Below are positions 53,238 through 63,838 of a stretch of 64,000 nt of DNA, piece after piece. Position 1 is the first letter of the stretch. Every line of letters starts with the position of its first letter. The notes beneath the pieces are model-generated. The model saw only the letters and a program-made list of their open reading frames with translations. It was not told the DNA's origin and did no database searches. The position numbers were made by a program, and so were the translations under genes. This DNA comes from Nitzschia sp. DOCU1. Lineage: Eukaryota > Bacillariophyta > Bacillariophyceae > Bacillariales > Bacillariaceae. The stretch covers positions 2,480,001 through 2,544,000 of the forward strand of contig OX595987.1 in assembly GCA_951394045.1 (NCBI GenBank), read 5' to 3'.

Positions 53238-54587
53238 TTACGACTTTTTGAAAACGTTTGGTAGAGCTCCAAACCATCGTAGAACAAACAGAACCGTCAG
53301 AGCAAATGAAAAGATGCCACCAACGGTAGTCCATACGATAATCTTAAAGGCTTCGGCACTCTCTTCGTAAGGGTTGATAACATTCATGCCGAATAGCGAT
53401 CCCACAAAGGAACCGACGGTCACGCATAAGGAGAGGATGCTAATCACCATGTTGATGTACAGCAATCGATTCCGAATCGCGTCAGACTTTCGAACGGCGA
53501 AGTCTTCGGTCGAGTTGATCTGACCGTCCACAAGGTCAAGGGCATTGATCAATGTATGACCTCGTTGCAAATGAGCCTCCAAGATGAGTTCTGGTTCATC
53601 CGACTCTTCTTCCAAAACTGCTGGGGGCACTGGCTGTACGAAGCGTTCCGGGTGGGTCAACAAACGAGACAGGTTCATGAGAGCCATATCTTCGTAGTCT
53701 TCCAACAAGGTATCCAGCGCTCGATTGAAACCCTTTACTCGAGATGCCATCTCCTGAACAGAGTTCTTCATTGTTCGTAGTGTTTCTTGTGCATGATCTC
53801 CAGCGTCCCCATCTGGCCGAATGAGATCAGAAATGATGCTGTTCGCTTGTAGTTGCAAGTCCAACACATCATCAGCTAGAATGGAGGAAACACTTGCAAG
53901 CACGGCGTCGACACATTGAAGCTCAAACGGTAGATCAATCCAATCCTTCGCGTCGAGGTCGGCCCACTCGTTGTCAATCAAGGAATCATTGAAATTGTCA
54001 TCTTCATCCATGTCCACCGTGTCGGAACCCTCCGTTTGGCCATTCGATGAGTCCAGCTTATTCAAGTTTGGCGCGCTGTCGCTGTCGACCATGCCACTAC
54101 TTTGATGATCCGTGAACATGGTATGCGCTTCTCCACGGATACGCCTTTCTAGCTGCACCAGCTCGGAATCTGCACCATCGTGCACCAGGACGATCGCTCG
54201 ATCACGAAGGATAATAGCTCTCAAAGGATCGAAATTGAGCAACATAGCATGGCGGCGTACAATCAACTCGGGCTCGTTCGAAGCCGAGAAGGGCGTCACT
54301 AGTTTCCGCATATCCCGGGGGTGAAGGAAGCCCCCAAGACGTTCTCTCCATGTCACGGGCTGTGGGCCGCCAGCCTTGTGCTCATCGCCTGCCGAGGGTT
54401 GCTCGGACGAAGGAGTCTGAACCAAGGACTCCAACATTTGTTCTGTCTCATCAATGGGTTTCATGCCTAAATCCAAGGTGGCTGGTACTCCTCCCACAAT
54501 CGCCCGTCCCAGCGCTAGCTGACCCATTAGTTTGCGACTCGACGAAATATTTTTGTCCCTTTCCGTTCCCGTTCGCACAGCTTTCAT
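53238..54587 (-). CDS. CorA/MRS2-type magnesium channel
   Basis: 449 residues, intronless, ATG at 54587. The C-terminus holds the two membrane helices of the CorA superfamily with the pore signature G400-M-N402 in GSLFGMNVINPYEESAEAFK. Upstream is a long helical region with FELQCVDAVLASVSSILADDVLDLQ and LLEDYEDMALMNLSRLLTHPE, as in MRS2. The start of the soluble domain (RRHAMLLNFDPLRAIILRDRAIVLVHDG) also matches MRS2, the mitochondrial/vacuolar/plastid Mg2+ channel. An acidic Asn/Asp insertion (about 165-210) splits the soluble domain. Localisation is unclear: the N-terminus is basic (MKAVRTGTERDKNISSSRK) and has no signal peptide, which is compatible with mitochondria. Confidence 0.93.
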   Translation of the reverse strand: MKAVRTGTERDKNISSSRKLMGQLALGRAIVGGVPATLDLGMKPIDETEQMLESLVQTPSSEQPSAGDEHKAGGPQPVTWRERLGGFLHPRDMRKLVTPFSASNEPELIVRRHAMLLNFDPLRAIILRDRAIVLVHDGADSELVQLERRIRGEAHTMFTDHQSSGMVDSDSAPNLNKLDSSNGQTEGSDTVDMDEDDNFNDSLIDNEWADLDAKDWIDLPFELQCVDAVLASVSSILADDVLDLQLQANSIISDLIRPDGDAGDHAQETLRTMKNSVQEMASRVKGFNRALDTLLEDYEDMALMNLSRLLTHPERFVQPVPPAVLEEESDEPELILEAHLQRGHTLINALDLVDGQINSTEDFAVRKSDAIRNRLLYINMVISILSLCVTVGSFVGSLFGMNVINPYEESAEAFKIIVWTTVGGIFSFALTVLFVLRWFGALPNVFKKS

Positions 54588-54705
54588 GACGTATTTGTAC
54601 AGAGCTCGAATGTTGAATCGTTGATACGACGTGCCGCTTTTTAGTGAAAGTTACGAAAAGAAAATAAGGAAATGAATGAGTTAAGCCGCTCTGATATCAC
54701 CCCTT

Positions 54706-54918
54706 TCAATAATTCCTGTGCTTTAGCACGTACCCATCTTTAAGAATTTCGAAAACCAACAGCTCCTCCAGACGCCCTTGAAGGACATCGGTGCCATCAG
54801 CATTGTTCTGATGCAGCAACATCAAAGACGGTAACAACGCTGCTCGATTCTTCCGCATAATACGGCTCGACAAGCCTTCGGTAAGGCCATGAAGCCCATA
54901 ACTTCCCTTGGAGCTCAT
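54706..54918 (-). CDS. Small ORF of 70 codons, unknown
   Basis: An ATG-led frame (54918) encoding MSSKGSYGLHGLTEGLSSRI followed by two likely helices (NRAALLPSLMLLHQNN and LQGRLEELLVFEILKDGYVL). Even composition and the neat gap between two minus-strand genes suggest a real small protein. No family, intron or signal is seen, and the opposite strand holds an open frame of similar length. Doubtful. Confidence 0.4.
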   Translation of the reverse strand: MSSKGSYGLHGLTEGLSSRIMRKNRAALLPSLMLLHQNNADGTDVLQGRLEELLVFEILKDGYVLKHRNY

Positions 54919-55357
54919 TGTGATGTATCAAGGCTATGGCACACTTTTGTCTTCAATTCAACGATTCGCCAAAAGACAAATTTCAGCACGACCAACTTTG
55001 CCGGGATATTGCCAGCAACGAAACTCTAAGACTGAACCAACACTTCCGCCTTACGATAGGAAGCCTTTGCACCCGAATGAAACGAGAAATATGGTAGCCT
55101 TTTGCCTTTTCGTGTATCGATACGTATGTGCTGAAGATCTCACTTCATTTCGCTTCTGCTCTGCTCCCGTGATGATTCAACTTAGAACATCGCTCGCATT
55201 AGTCATACATGCCGGGATTGAAATCTTTAGGCGGGTTCGTGAATGGCATTTAGAGGTAGTTTTGGCAGGCACTTTGCGACTACTCTAAAAGAGTACTACT
55301 ATTAAAGCAGTAGAGACGAAGCGACTGATACCATAAGTCTGCCTCTTAGCTACTAGA
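54919..55357. other. Intergenic
   Basis: 439 bp with a plus-strand open frame lacking family support. Presumed 3' end of the minus-strand plastid gene plus the promoter of the small ORF. Confidence 0.35.
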
Positions 55358-56755
55358 TTATGTTAGCGTTATTGTAATTTCTTCACTCGTACCGTCATAT
55401 TTCACGGCTGAAGACGCCAAGTAGTATCCTGCCCTCCTGACTAGTTCGATCGAAGCCTTGAGCAAGAAGTCGTTGTTCAATTTGGCACCCTCGCTTTGCA
55501 GAATTTTTCCTCCCCATAAAGTTGCTGGTGAGCTTAAGGTGACTATAATTCTGTTTGTATCAGACATTGAGACAGATCCTCCCATGGCATAACCATTCAC
55601 CAGGAACAGATTCACTAGCTGCCGAATTGCGCCGGAAATGACCTCTAACAAACAGACACGGATTCAGGTTCAATCAACGACAGGAATGGCAAGGAAAACG
55701 TTCATCTTCATGATCCCACTTACCTATACCTGGACGACTGTTCGGTGCAATTTTGGGAATCGCCGAATCTGTTTGTCCAAATATCTCCTCCAGGCGGTCC
55801 AAGATTGCCGCTCCTACTATACGGCCGTGCTCTGGACCCAGCTTGTCATTGGTCAATGAGGGGTCTCGTTTTATCACAACCGGTACAAATTTAAGTGGCT
55901 TGTCCTCTCCTTGGTCCACGGGTTGTTGTTCTTCGAAAACAAAAGGCGGATTCTGCGAGATTTCTCGATTTATGGTCTCGTACTGAGCATACGAAATGAA
56001 GTCAAAGTAATACGGATCCGTCAGGTCACCTTGCTGCACCATTCCTGGGCCCAAAGCTTTCGTGTAAGGCTCGTATTCAGAACGTCGAATCAGAAAGAAA
56101 TCTCGCTGAAATTGATCCTGCGAATGTCGTCGAATACGATTGTTGAGTTGCGGCACATTACCGAGTTCAATCCATCAAGTGGCTGGCCTACCATTGCAAC
56201 GCAGTCTAGCTGATCCAATGCGTTATAAGATGATCTCATCAAAAGAACCGCAAAATCTTGTGACAGCTTTCTTCTTAGCAGCTTCGGAGGTTTTGGTCGG
56301 AGAGATCGCCGAGCCAACGCACCAAGACTATCAGTCTCTTTTGCTGTCACTGGAGCAGCTGCCGTGGATTCGTCGGGAAGCAACGCCCAAAAAGCCACCC
56401 CTGACACCAACTGTGTTGAGTCACCGAAAAATTTCCGCCTTGAACGTTGTACAAAAGCATCTTGTCTTGGCCCGTCGCACGTATCCTGACTGTGTGCCAG
56501 CGGAGCCCGAGTACCGGCAGTAGTCTTGATGTCAAAGCCCCAAGACAGCAGCGGGCTGCAAGTTACCCACAGAAGTCCTTGAAACGAAGACAGTGCTACC
56601 ATCGAACCGGAAATTCTACAGAAGTTTTCAATTTCAATGGAAGCCAAAAGGTCATCACCAAGAGGAACAGGGAAAATGGGGGGCAGCATCATCCATGGAG
56701 ACAAGATCCTGCTAGAAGTGGTGCTGCCAATCATCTTGTCTCCCATCGGCAACAT
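55358..56755 (-). CDS. Conserved plastid-type protein of unknown function, three exons
   Basis: Exons 56755-56192, 56117-55724 and 55644-55358 are joined by introns of 74 bp (ATG|GTAGGC...TTCGCAG|GAT) and 79 bp (ATAG|GTAAGT...TTGTTAG|AGG), giving 414 residues. A later Met at 56602 starts a better signal-like peptide (MVALSSFQGLLWVTCSPLLSW) and would give 363 residues; I cannot decide between them. The spliced product reads LMRSSYNALDQLDCVAM|DQFQRDFFLIRRSEYEPYTK and DLTDPYYFDFISYAQYETINRE, then a C-terminal SRPGI|EVISGAIRQLVNLFLVNG with a beta-rich end. The 'DPYYFDFISYAQY' block recalls conserved proteins of plants and algae with no assigned function, probably thylakoid-associated. The 74-bp intron was preferred over 44- and 56-bp alternatives because of its length and the protein continuity. 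Confidence 0.7.
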
Positions 56756-57075
56756 CGCGTGCACATTGACACATCAGATTTCGTTCCGATGTCTTCGACT
56801 GACGTCACAGCGTCGCCAACGCGCGTAAAATGATCGAACGCGCGCTAATTTTTTTGTCGAACTGGTCGATCTTACTTGTTGTGTGATTGGATCTTAGTCA
56901 CGAGTGACGTTTTCCGATGAACAAAAAGATATGCTACGATCGCATCACATGATGATGGGTTGTTAACGAACGAGACGATGACTCAGGGCGACGACTACGA
57001 AGGCAAACATGAGGGAGACGGACCTTTACAGAATTGTCTGTCAGTAATCATTTCCTCAACAACCGAAGCATACAG
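56756..57075. other. Divergent promoter region
   Basis: 320 bp between a minus-strand plastid protein and the aldo/keto reductase. No gene seen. Confidence 0.45.
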
Positions 57076-58498
57076 ATGATTTCGACTCGTCAAATTAGGT
57101 TGATCTTGCTTTTGGCATTCGTGCCGCAGTCTGGTGCCTTTCTGTCGCCGAAGTCAGTGGCTGGCCCTGCCATATCAAGGACAAAAGTATGTTCGACCAA
57201 CAAGAGTGATGACTTGGAGGTAAACAGACACATTTCCCGAAGACGTGTCTTGGAAAGTACATTTTCAGTGGCAGCCTCTGGACTATTGTTGCCGCACAGT
57301 GCGTTGGCAGACGAGACATTATCGGCACCATCCCGACCAAAAGTTACCGTTCCGTCCGTCCGACTGGGTGGTGGCAAAAGCAGTCTAAAAGTTTCCCGTA
57401 CGATACAAGGGTATTGGCAACTAGCTGGAGGTCATGGGAACTATCGGGAAGTCGACGCTATTGACAACATGCAGGCGCACTTCAACGCCGGAATTACCAC
57501 TTTGGATACTGCCGATATCTACGGCCCCAGCGAGTTGATTGTCGGAAAGTTTGTCCAGTCTCAGCCTGGAGCCATCCCATGTACAAAATTCTGCTGTTTT
57601 CGGTATTTGGAGGTAAGTTGCTGCGCTCTGTGAAAATTCGCCCACTTAACTGGGTTCACTCAACGAGTTAAAAATGATAGGAGATCAATCGGGCGGAAGT
57701 AAAACAACGCATCCTTAGAGCCTGTGAACGCCTCCAGGTCGAAAAACTGCCTCTTGTCGCTTTCTTTTGGGCCGATTACAGTGTCAAGCGATACACCACC
57801 GTAGCCTTGTGGTTAAGTGAACTAAAGGTACGAGAAGGTCTGTCCGTATGCTTTGTACCTACGTGGGCTTTGTCCTGAATCCATCTATAAAACATACGCA
57901 GGAGGAAGGCCTCATCCAGGAAATCGGAGCAACCAACTTTGACCTCAAGAGGCTGAAGGAGTTGAAGGACGCAGGTGTTCCGATAGTTTCGCATCAGGTT
58001 CAGCTTTCCGCTTTGGATCGTAGGCCGGTTCAAAGTGGCATGACAGAGTGGTGCGCTGAAAATGACATTAGTACCATCGCCTTCGGCACCGTAGGAAGCG
58101 GAATCCTGAGCAGCAGCTACCTAGGCAAGGGCCCGCCAGCACAAGATCAGCTAAAAACCGCAAGTCTAAGGATGTATAGCAGAACAGCGGATCGGTTTGG
58201 AGATTGGAATCTTGTCCAGGAACTGCTACGAACAATGGATTCCATCGCTACTAGCATTCGACGAGACGGGCGGTGCCCTGAGGCCACAATTGCCAATGTT
58301 GCGCAGCGATTTGTCCTCCAGACACCATCGGTTGCTTCTGTTCTCATTGGAGTTCGCAATAAAGATCACATTGCGGAAAATGTTAGTAGCCACGCATTTG
58401 AGCTGAAACCAGAGGAGATGGAAGCCATTGAAAAGGTTATCGCCAAGAGAAAAGGTCCGAAGGGCGACGTATGGGATATTGAAAGAGGCCTAATTTAG
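57076..58498 (+). CDS. Aldo/keto reductase-like protein with thylakoid-lumen (Tat) targeting
   Basis: Exons 57076-57612, 57681-57827 and 57902-58498 (introns 68 and 74 bp, phase 0) give 426 residues. Residues 1-21 form a signal peptide ending SGA, followed by Phe22 (plastid motif). Then comes a twin-arginine type signal, SRRRVLESTFSVAASGLLL...SALA (54-78), pointing to the thylakoid lumen. The AKR barrel follows: D144 and Y149 in TLDTADIYGPSE, K171 in CTKF, then LPLVAFFWADYSVKRYTTVA and EEGLIQEIGATNFD, VSHQVQLSALDR, and PSVASVLIGVRNKDHIAEN. The fourth catalytic position, usually His in QFHW, is F208 (AFFW), so reductase activity may be lost or changed. NADPH would bind at the C-terminal loop in active relatives. 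The Met at 57076 is chosen because it starts the signal peptide. Confidence 0.9.
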
Positions 58499-58545
58499 AT
58501 GCGGCGCAGATTGGTTGCCCAAGGGAGGTCATGGTTGAGTTTTCA

Positions 58546-60850
58546 CTACCACCACTCATCGTCATCATCACTTGCACCTTCTGGGGCCGCCATAATCGGT
58601 TTGGGCACTTCCGATACACTCGGCGTACTCACGGATGATTCCTCGGCCAAGGAGTCTTCACTGTCAAAACTTTGGCTTTCCGCTGTTACTGTAGGCACTT
58701 GTTTTGACGGGGCCTCGTCATCGCTTTTTGGTCCAGGGTCGGAGTTCTGGCTACATACGTCAAAATTCTCCAGGTCGCTCAAGTCGTTGGCGTCGTCGCT
58801 CTTCTTCTCGGACTTTTTCTTCTTTTTCTGTGTCTGCTTCTTGGCTTCCTCAACGAGTTTTATGGCATAGGAAGTTCTGTGTTCAATGGTACGAACAAGC
58901 TCATCGGCGCCTAGTGATCGTTCGTCTTGATGGATCAAAGGATCCGCATCACTTTGATGATCCTCGGTGTACATGTGTTGGACTTTGCGCAACAACCGCT
59001 GCTGCTTGGATCGATCCAGCATTCTACCCAGGATACCTGCCGCGGCAGAAGCCATGAGTGGAATGTACCGTACGTCCCGTTCGACAGTACGAAGCTGGCT
59101 TGCGGTGAGCAGGAGACCGGGGCTCGATATCTGAAGGCTTCGCAGACAATCACGGAGTCCCAGTTGGAATGCCTGGGTGATCGGTAAATGGTTTACCGGA
59201 AGCCTACCCTTGGAGAGGGAAGGAAGAGGCAGAGTACTTGGCGCCGCGCAAATATTGACCACCATCAAAATCTTGCTCAGACGAACTTTAGCAGGCAACA
59301 TAGACCTAGCTGAGTTGCGTCCTCGTTTCTTTTTGGATCGACCTTCCGCCTCGTCTTCCGGCTGCTCCCCGTCCGGGTCTCCTTGGGATTCTTCTTGCTG
59401 TTCTTCCCATTGCTGGTGCGTGTGGCTTCGGAAAAAGGGTGCCACTTGGTCGCTATCGCGAATGGAAAATTTATTCGACCAAGATTCCTTTTCTGCGCTA
59501 GACGACCCGAGAATGGTCAACCCGAACGAGGACCATACTACCGTTTTATGCAGAGCTTTTACCAGCCCGCATGCAAAAGACTCGGCACTATCCAGTAAAG
59601 GAACGGAGTTTACCATTCGAACAAGTTCCAGGCAGGCAGTGGATGATTGGTCATCATTGGGATCTTCCTCATGCGGACTCACGAGAACGGCTACCGTCAG
59701 CTTTGGTGAATGATTCCCAACGGATGGATCCATACCTGGAATCCGGATACGATGCTCACAGTATGCCACATTCTGTAATTTCACTGGGAGCCGAAAGAAC
59801 CCATATTTGTGAGCAGCAGTTTGCAACAGTTTTCGTTCGGATAGGAATGCATCCGGATTCTTTGGTGTGAGAGATTCCAGGTCCTCAACAGAGTCATCCT
59901 CGCCGCCGAAACTATCAAGCCCTTCCAAGAGCTCTCCTTTGTTGTCCGACGACTTGTCTTGAGAAGAGTTGACGCTAGTACGAGTTCGGCGGGAGATGTG
60001 GATCGGCATGGAGGATATGGTTGGAGCGAGTACCTCAATACTGCATTCCACCGGACTCAGTTGAAACCGTTTGAGATAGCTCTCGAGTCGTGGCCATGCT
60101 GCCTCTGCAGTTTGTCCACCCTGTTGTTTTTGCAAGGGAACAGGACAACGTGTGAGATGAGGTGGTTGCATTGTTTTTGATGCTCTACGCCATACTACCG
60201 TCGAGCGAGCGACTCACCGGTACGAGGACGCTCACACACGTTCCACTTTCTTCGGCAGTCTTTTTGGGAACCTCCTCTTCTCGATGACACTCGACCGTGT
60301 CTCCAGCCGTATTCACAAAATAAAGAGCTCGTTGGAACGTCCTTGCCTCTTGAGTGGCAGACGTGATGCACGAGTACGTGCCAGGTACGAGTCGCTGTGC
60401 ATGCAACAAACACAAGGTCAAGCCGATACCGTAACGACCTGCCGTATTTGTGTCGTCATTTCCTTTGCTACTTTGAAAGGCATTGACGCAAGCTTGAATA
60501 TCTTTCATACCGCCACCATTGTCCGAGACTGTGATTTGCAGCGTGTCGTCGTTGTCAACGTTCGTGTACGGGATAATTTCCACCTTGACACGATACACTT
60601 TGTTGTCGCCGGATATTTGTTGGCGTGCCAATTCACACGCATCGACAGCATTGTCGACAAGTTCCTTGACGATTTGACACAGTGCATCGCCGCCACTACT
60701 CCCATCGGTCACGGCATTTGCTGGATTGTCCTTTTTGACATTACCACGACGGGGACCACCTAGCAGCAACGCTGCTGTGGCTGCCGTCGTGGTATTTTCA
60801 TTGCCAAAGCCACCGATGCTCGGATTTGCGTGAAAGGCGCGGAGTGCCAT
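58546..60850 (-). CDS. GHKL ATPase, DNA topoisomerase VI subunit B-like
   Basis: Exons 60850-60218 and 60120-58546 are joined by a 97 bp intron (GTACCG|GTGAGT...AACAACAG|GGT, phase 0) into 735 residues. The N-terminus shows all GHKL ATP-lid motifs: N-box VKELVDNAVDACELA (about 61-75), SDNGGGM (about 112-118) and GRYGIGLTLCLLHAQ (about 140-154). The part after the splice, GGQTAEAAWPRLESYLKRF, then the domain with LPVKLQNVAYCEHRIRIPG, recall the transducer region of Topo VI B, which pairs with an SPO11-type A subunit for DNA strand passage (endoreduplication in plants) or with meiotic SPO11. The tail is acidic with a Lys-rich stretch (KKQTQKKKKKSEKK). Mre11-associated or MutL-type GHKL proteins are less likely. 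The partner is not in this window. Confidence 0.75.
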
Positions 60851-61247
60851 GCTTGGATGGAGCTATGCTAGAATATTGTTTTTAGATATTTGTTTTGTGT
60901 TATAGTTTGGCATTTATTCCTTCGGCAAGTAATACAAGCCGACGCGTTTGCTCATTGTGTGTGCCCTGTTTGACTGCTGTGATATGGTGCGGAAAGAACT
61001 TTGTGGCGTGGCTTTCGTTTAATTATGGTGGCAAGCAAAAGCGTTTTCATTTTGGCGCGCCGAAATGACTACTGTGACCACTAAAAGTAGTCCTGTGATT
61101 CGTCGTTCGCCTCATTTTATGGCGACGCGCGGCGCAATGACGATGACGACCCACTTGAATGGCATCCTCATCAATCGTCCGACACCAATACTCTTGTGGT
61201 AATGGAATAGTCTACACAATCATTTCCCCACTACTTCGCCTCTCAAA
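60851..61247. other. Divergent promoter region
   Basis: 397 bp between the Topo VI B-like and first phosphatase start codons. No gene seen. Confidence 0.45.
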
Positions 61248-62304
61248 ATGGTACAACCTTTGGAATTCACAAATGTGCCGGAAGAGGACGAAACGGAAGC
61301 CAATCATTCCGATGGATTGCTCATGAATACTGCCCAGACTCCGCGACGCGAACGCCCAGAAACATCCAATGATCATCACGACGACGCCCATAGTCCCCAC
61401 GATGCTAGTAGCAGCCATAAAAGGACCGAGCTGTGTTTTTGCCTCTGTCTCTTGCTAGCGGGGCTTTTCTTGGAATTCCTTTCCATCGACCCACGACAAC
61501 GGCCGATTCCTTATCAGCAGTTAGAATCCACTGGAGATTTCATCATCAACCAAGTCAATAATCAAGAATTGGAAGGGGACACGATATCTGGTAAATTTGG
61601 TTTTGTTGTCTGTGAAAATCTAGATTGTAGCGTCTTACACGACTTTTTGATCCGACAGATGTAGCATTGATTTGTTACAGTTTGGTTCTTCCGTTTTGTC
61701 TGCAGATGCAAGTACTAGTAGCGATTCGGCAATAATCTGGCGGGAATGGAAGATAAATCTTGTGTGTGTGTATTCTCACGTCAGTGTTTGCATCATTCAC
61801 AGGACATTGGGGTATTTCTCGACCAGTTTCACACCACACACGACGATTTGTGTCTATACCGCTGCGGCTGGGTTGACGATAGTATTGACAGATGCAGTCA
61901 AGCTCTATGTGGGATACTTGCGACCCGTGTTTTACGATATCTGCGTTCCCGATGACACCTATGAGAGCTGCACAAATGACGACGATAGTGATGCGAGAAA
62001 ATCCTTTCCGTCGGGCCATGCCAGTCTCTCGTTTTGTGGACTCGGTCTTTTGTCATTTTATTTGGAGCGTCGATTTGGTGTATCGAAATTCCGCATACCA
62101 AATCCCTCTCGTCCACCCACGACTGTTGGGTTTACAAGAATTGTATCCATACTGTGCAAAACGCCACTAGTCTTGGCAGGTTTCATTGCCGCCAGCCGGG
62201 TGGTCGACAACAAACATTTTCCAGTGGACGTGGTGGGTGGTTCCGTCCTGGGCTTTTCTCTCAGCTTTTGGATTGATGGTATCTGGAACAACGAGCTCTC
62301 CTAG
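61248..62304 (+). CDS. PAP2-type lipid phosphate phosphatase (tandem copy 1)
   Basis: Exons 61248-61590, 61659-61707 and 61803-62304 give 297 residues. Intron 1 is GT-AG (68 bp). Intron 2 (95 bp) needs a GC donor (CAGAT|GCAAGT...TTCACAG|GAC) to keep the frame. The 49-nt middle exon and both phases are the same as in the neighbouring copy, which supports this model. The protein has six hydrophobic segments and the three PAP2 boxes: KLYVGYLRP, FPSGHASLSF and SRVVDNKHFPVDVVGG, whose His and Asp residues carry out phosphate transfer. A conserved DPRQRPIPYQQLESTGDF precedes the second span. Substrates are likely phosphatidate or related lipid phosphates at the ER or plastid membrane. The N-terminus is Asp/His/Ser-rich. 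Confidence 0.9.
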
Positions 62305-62828
62305 CGTCAACGTCGAAAAGGATGGTCTAGATGGAGAGCTTGTTGGCTATATAAAAGACAGACTACTTTCGTAGCTTTGACGGTTGCAATTTGGGATACG
62401 ACGCTCAATGTTTGTAGTTTTTGGGCCCACTGGAATGTTATTTCCGATTCGGAAATCACACTGATAACTGCAATGAGATATCTCGGGGCACGCTTTCAAG
62501 GTACTAGCTAGTAGTAGGACCTAGATTTTTGTTGGATTCTACTGTATTTTGACATCGGTGATTGTTAATCCGTTTAGTCCTTTTGGTCAGACGAGTCGCA
62601 GTGTCGTGCACTGCTGCCTGCGCTCGCGAGGCACGCAAGCTATGTGGATGAGAGACGACGAGCGACGAAAGAAAATGTGACTGATCACTCATTTTGATTG
62701 TAGTGTTGTCTGCAACAAAGTCTTCTCCACGTTGTAGAAGAAAACAGTGCAAAGAGGATTTCTTCCTGGAGAACGGTACTGTAACTAGAAGAAGAAGAAG
62801 AAAAAGTCGCCACATCTTAAGCGGGAAA
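62305..62828. other. Intergenic between tandem phosphatase copies
   Basis: 524 bp: 3' end of copy 1 and promoter of copy 2. A minus-strand open frame (62504-62815) has no support. Confidence 0.45.
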
Positions 62829-63838
62829 ATGACGGATCTTGTAAACGAGAATGCAGCAGCTGATAACCGAAACGGGTTGCTCTCAGCCGACGATGCTACG
62901 GCTGGAAACCAAGTGCGGCGTCTTTATAGGGATGACTTGAAAGCATATTTTCATTCCGTGGAAGCTCTGGAGCTCGGGTTCTCCCTGTCGATTGTTGTGG
63001 CAGGAATTGTGATGAAATATGCTGAGCCAGATCCAAGACAAAGACCAATTCCTTATCAGTATTTGGAATCTACGGGCGACTACATTGTCAACCAAGTTAA
63101 CAATGAAATATTTGAGGGTGACACTGTCTCAAGTACGTGAAAGATGATGATCTGTTGGAAATGAAGCATCTTGGCACCTTACTGTGATTTTCTTGACGTT
63201 AGGTACTGCGCTGTTTCTTCTCGCAACAGTACTACCCCTTGGAGCTCAACTGTAAGTGCTACTTGCGGACGATGTCTCGACGAATAAAAATGTGCTGGCC
63301 TTGCTAATGCTTGCGATTCAGTGCGCTAAGTTGTTTCTTGGGGGGCACTGCTATACATAAGACGCTATGTGTGTATTGCACTGGACTAGGACTGACGGAG
63401 ATTCTAACAAACGCGGTAAAGGTATATGTTGGATACTTGCGGCCCATCTTCTATGACATTTGCGTACCAGACGATACCTACGAAAACTGCACAAGTGGTG
63501 AAGACAACGGAGTTAGAGTGTCATTTCCCTCAGGTCATTCCAGTTTATCGTTTTGTGGCCTAGGGCTGCTAGCTTTCTTCCTGGAGCGCCGCTATGGAGT
63601 ATCTAGTCTTCGAAAGTGGAACCAAGATCCTACTAGTGGCGAGCTACATTTGATCCAAATCCAACCCGTACGAATGGAACGGGTCTTTTCAGTCATTAGC
63701 TACGCTCCGTTTTTATTGGCAGGATTTATTGCTGCCAGTCGAGTTGCAGACAACAAGCATTTTCCCGCCGACGTGGTTGGTGGGTCTATATTGGGAGCTT
63801 CAATAGCAAAAATGGTACACGGAGTATGGTACGATTAA
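62829..63838 (+). CDS. PAP2-type lipid phosphate phosphatase (tandem copy 2)
   Basis: Exons 62829-63132, 63203-63251 and 63322-63838 with two 70-bp GT-AG introns encode 289 residues. The ATG at 62829 (AAAATGAC) is the first in a frame that is open upstream without an ATG. Boxes: KVYVGYLRP, FPSGHSSLSF and SRVADNKHFPADVVGG. It shares the DPRQRPIPYQYLESTGDYIVNQVNNE block, the DICVPDDTYENC loop and the exon pattern with copy 1, so the two arose by tandem duplication. The loop after the PSGH box is longer here (RYGVSSLRKWNQDPTSGE). The Met start gives a cytosolic N-terminus (MTDLVNENAAADNRN). Confidence 0.92.

Noticed and set aside
54908..55288. Plus-strand ORF of about 126 codons.
   Set aside because: Does not start with ATG, has no family resemblance and overlaps the minus-strand small ORF.
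60121..60171. Topo VI B-like C-terminal part as a separate gene starting at 60171.
   Set aside because: That ATG lies in the 97-bp intron. Joining 60218 to 60120 keeps the frame with the GHKL domain.
61659..61743. Copy 1 phosphatase exon 2 using the GT donor at 61711.
   Set aside because: It breaks the frame with exon 3. The GC donor at 61708 keeps it and reproduces the 49-nt exon of copy 2.
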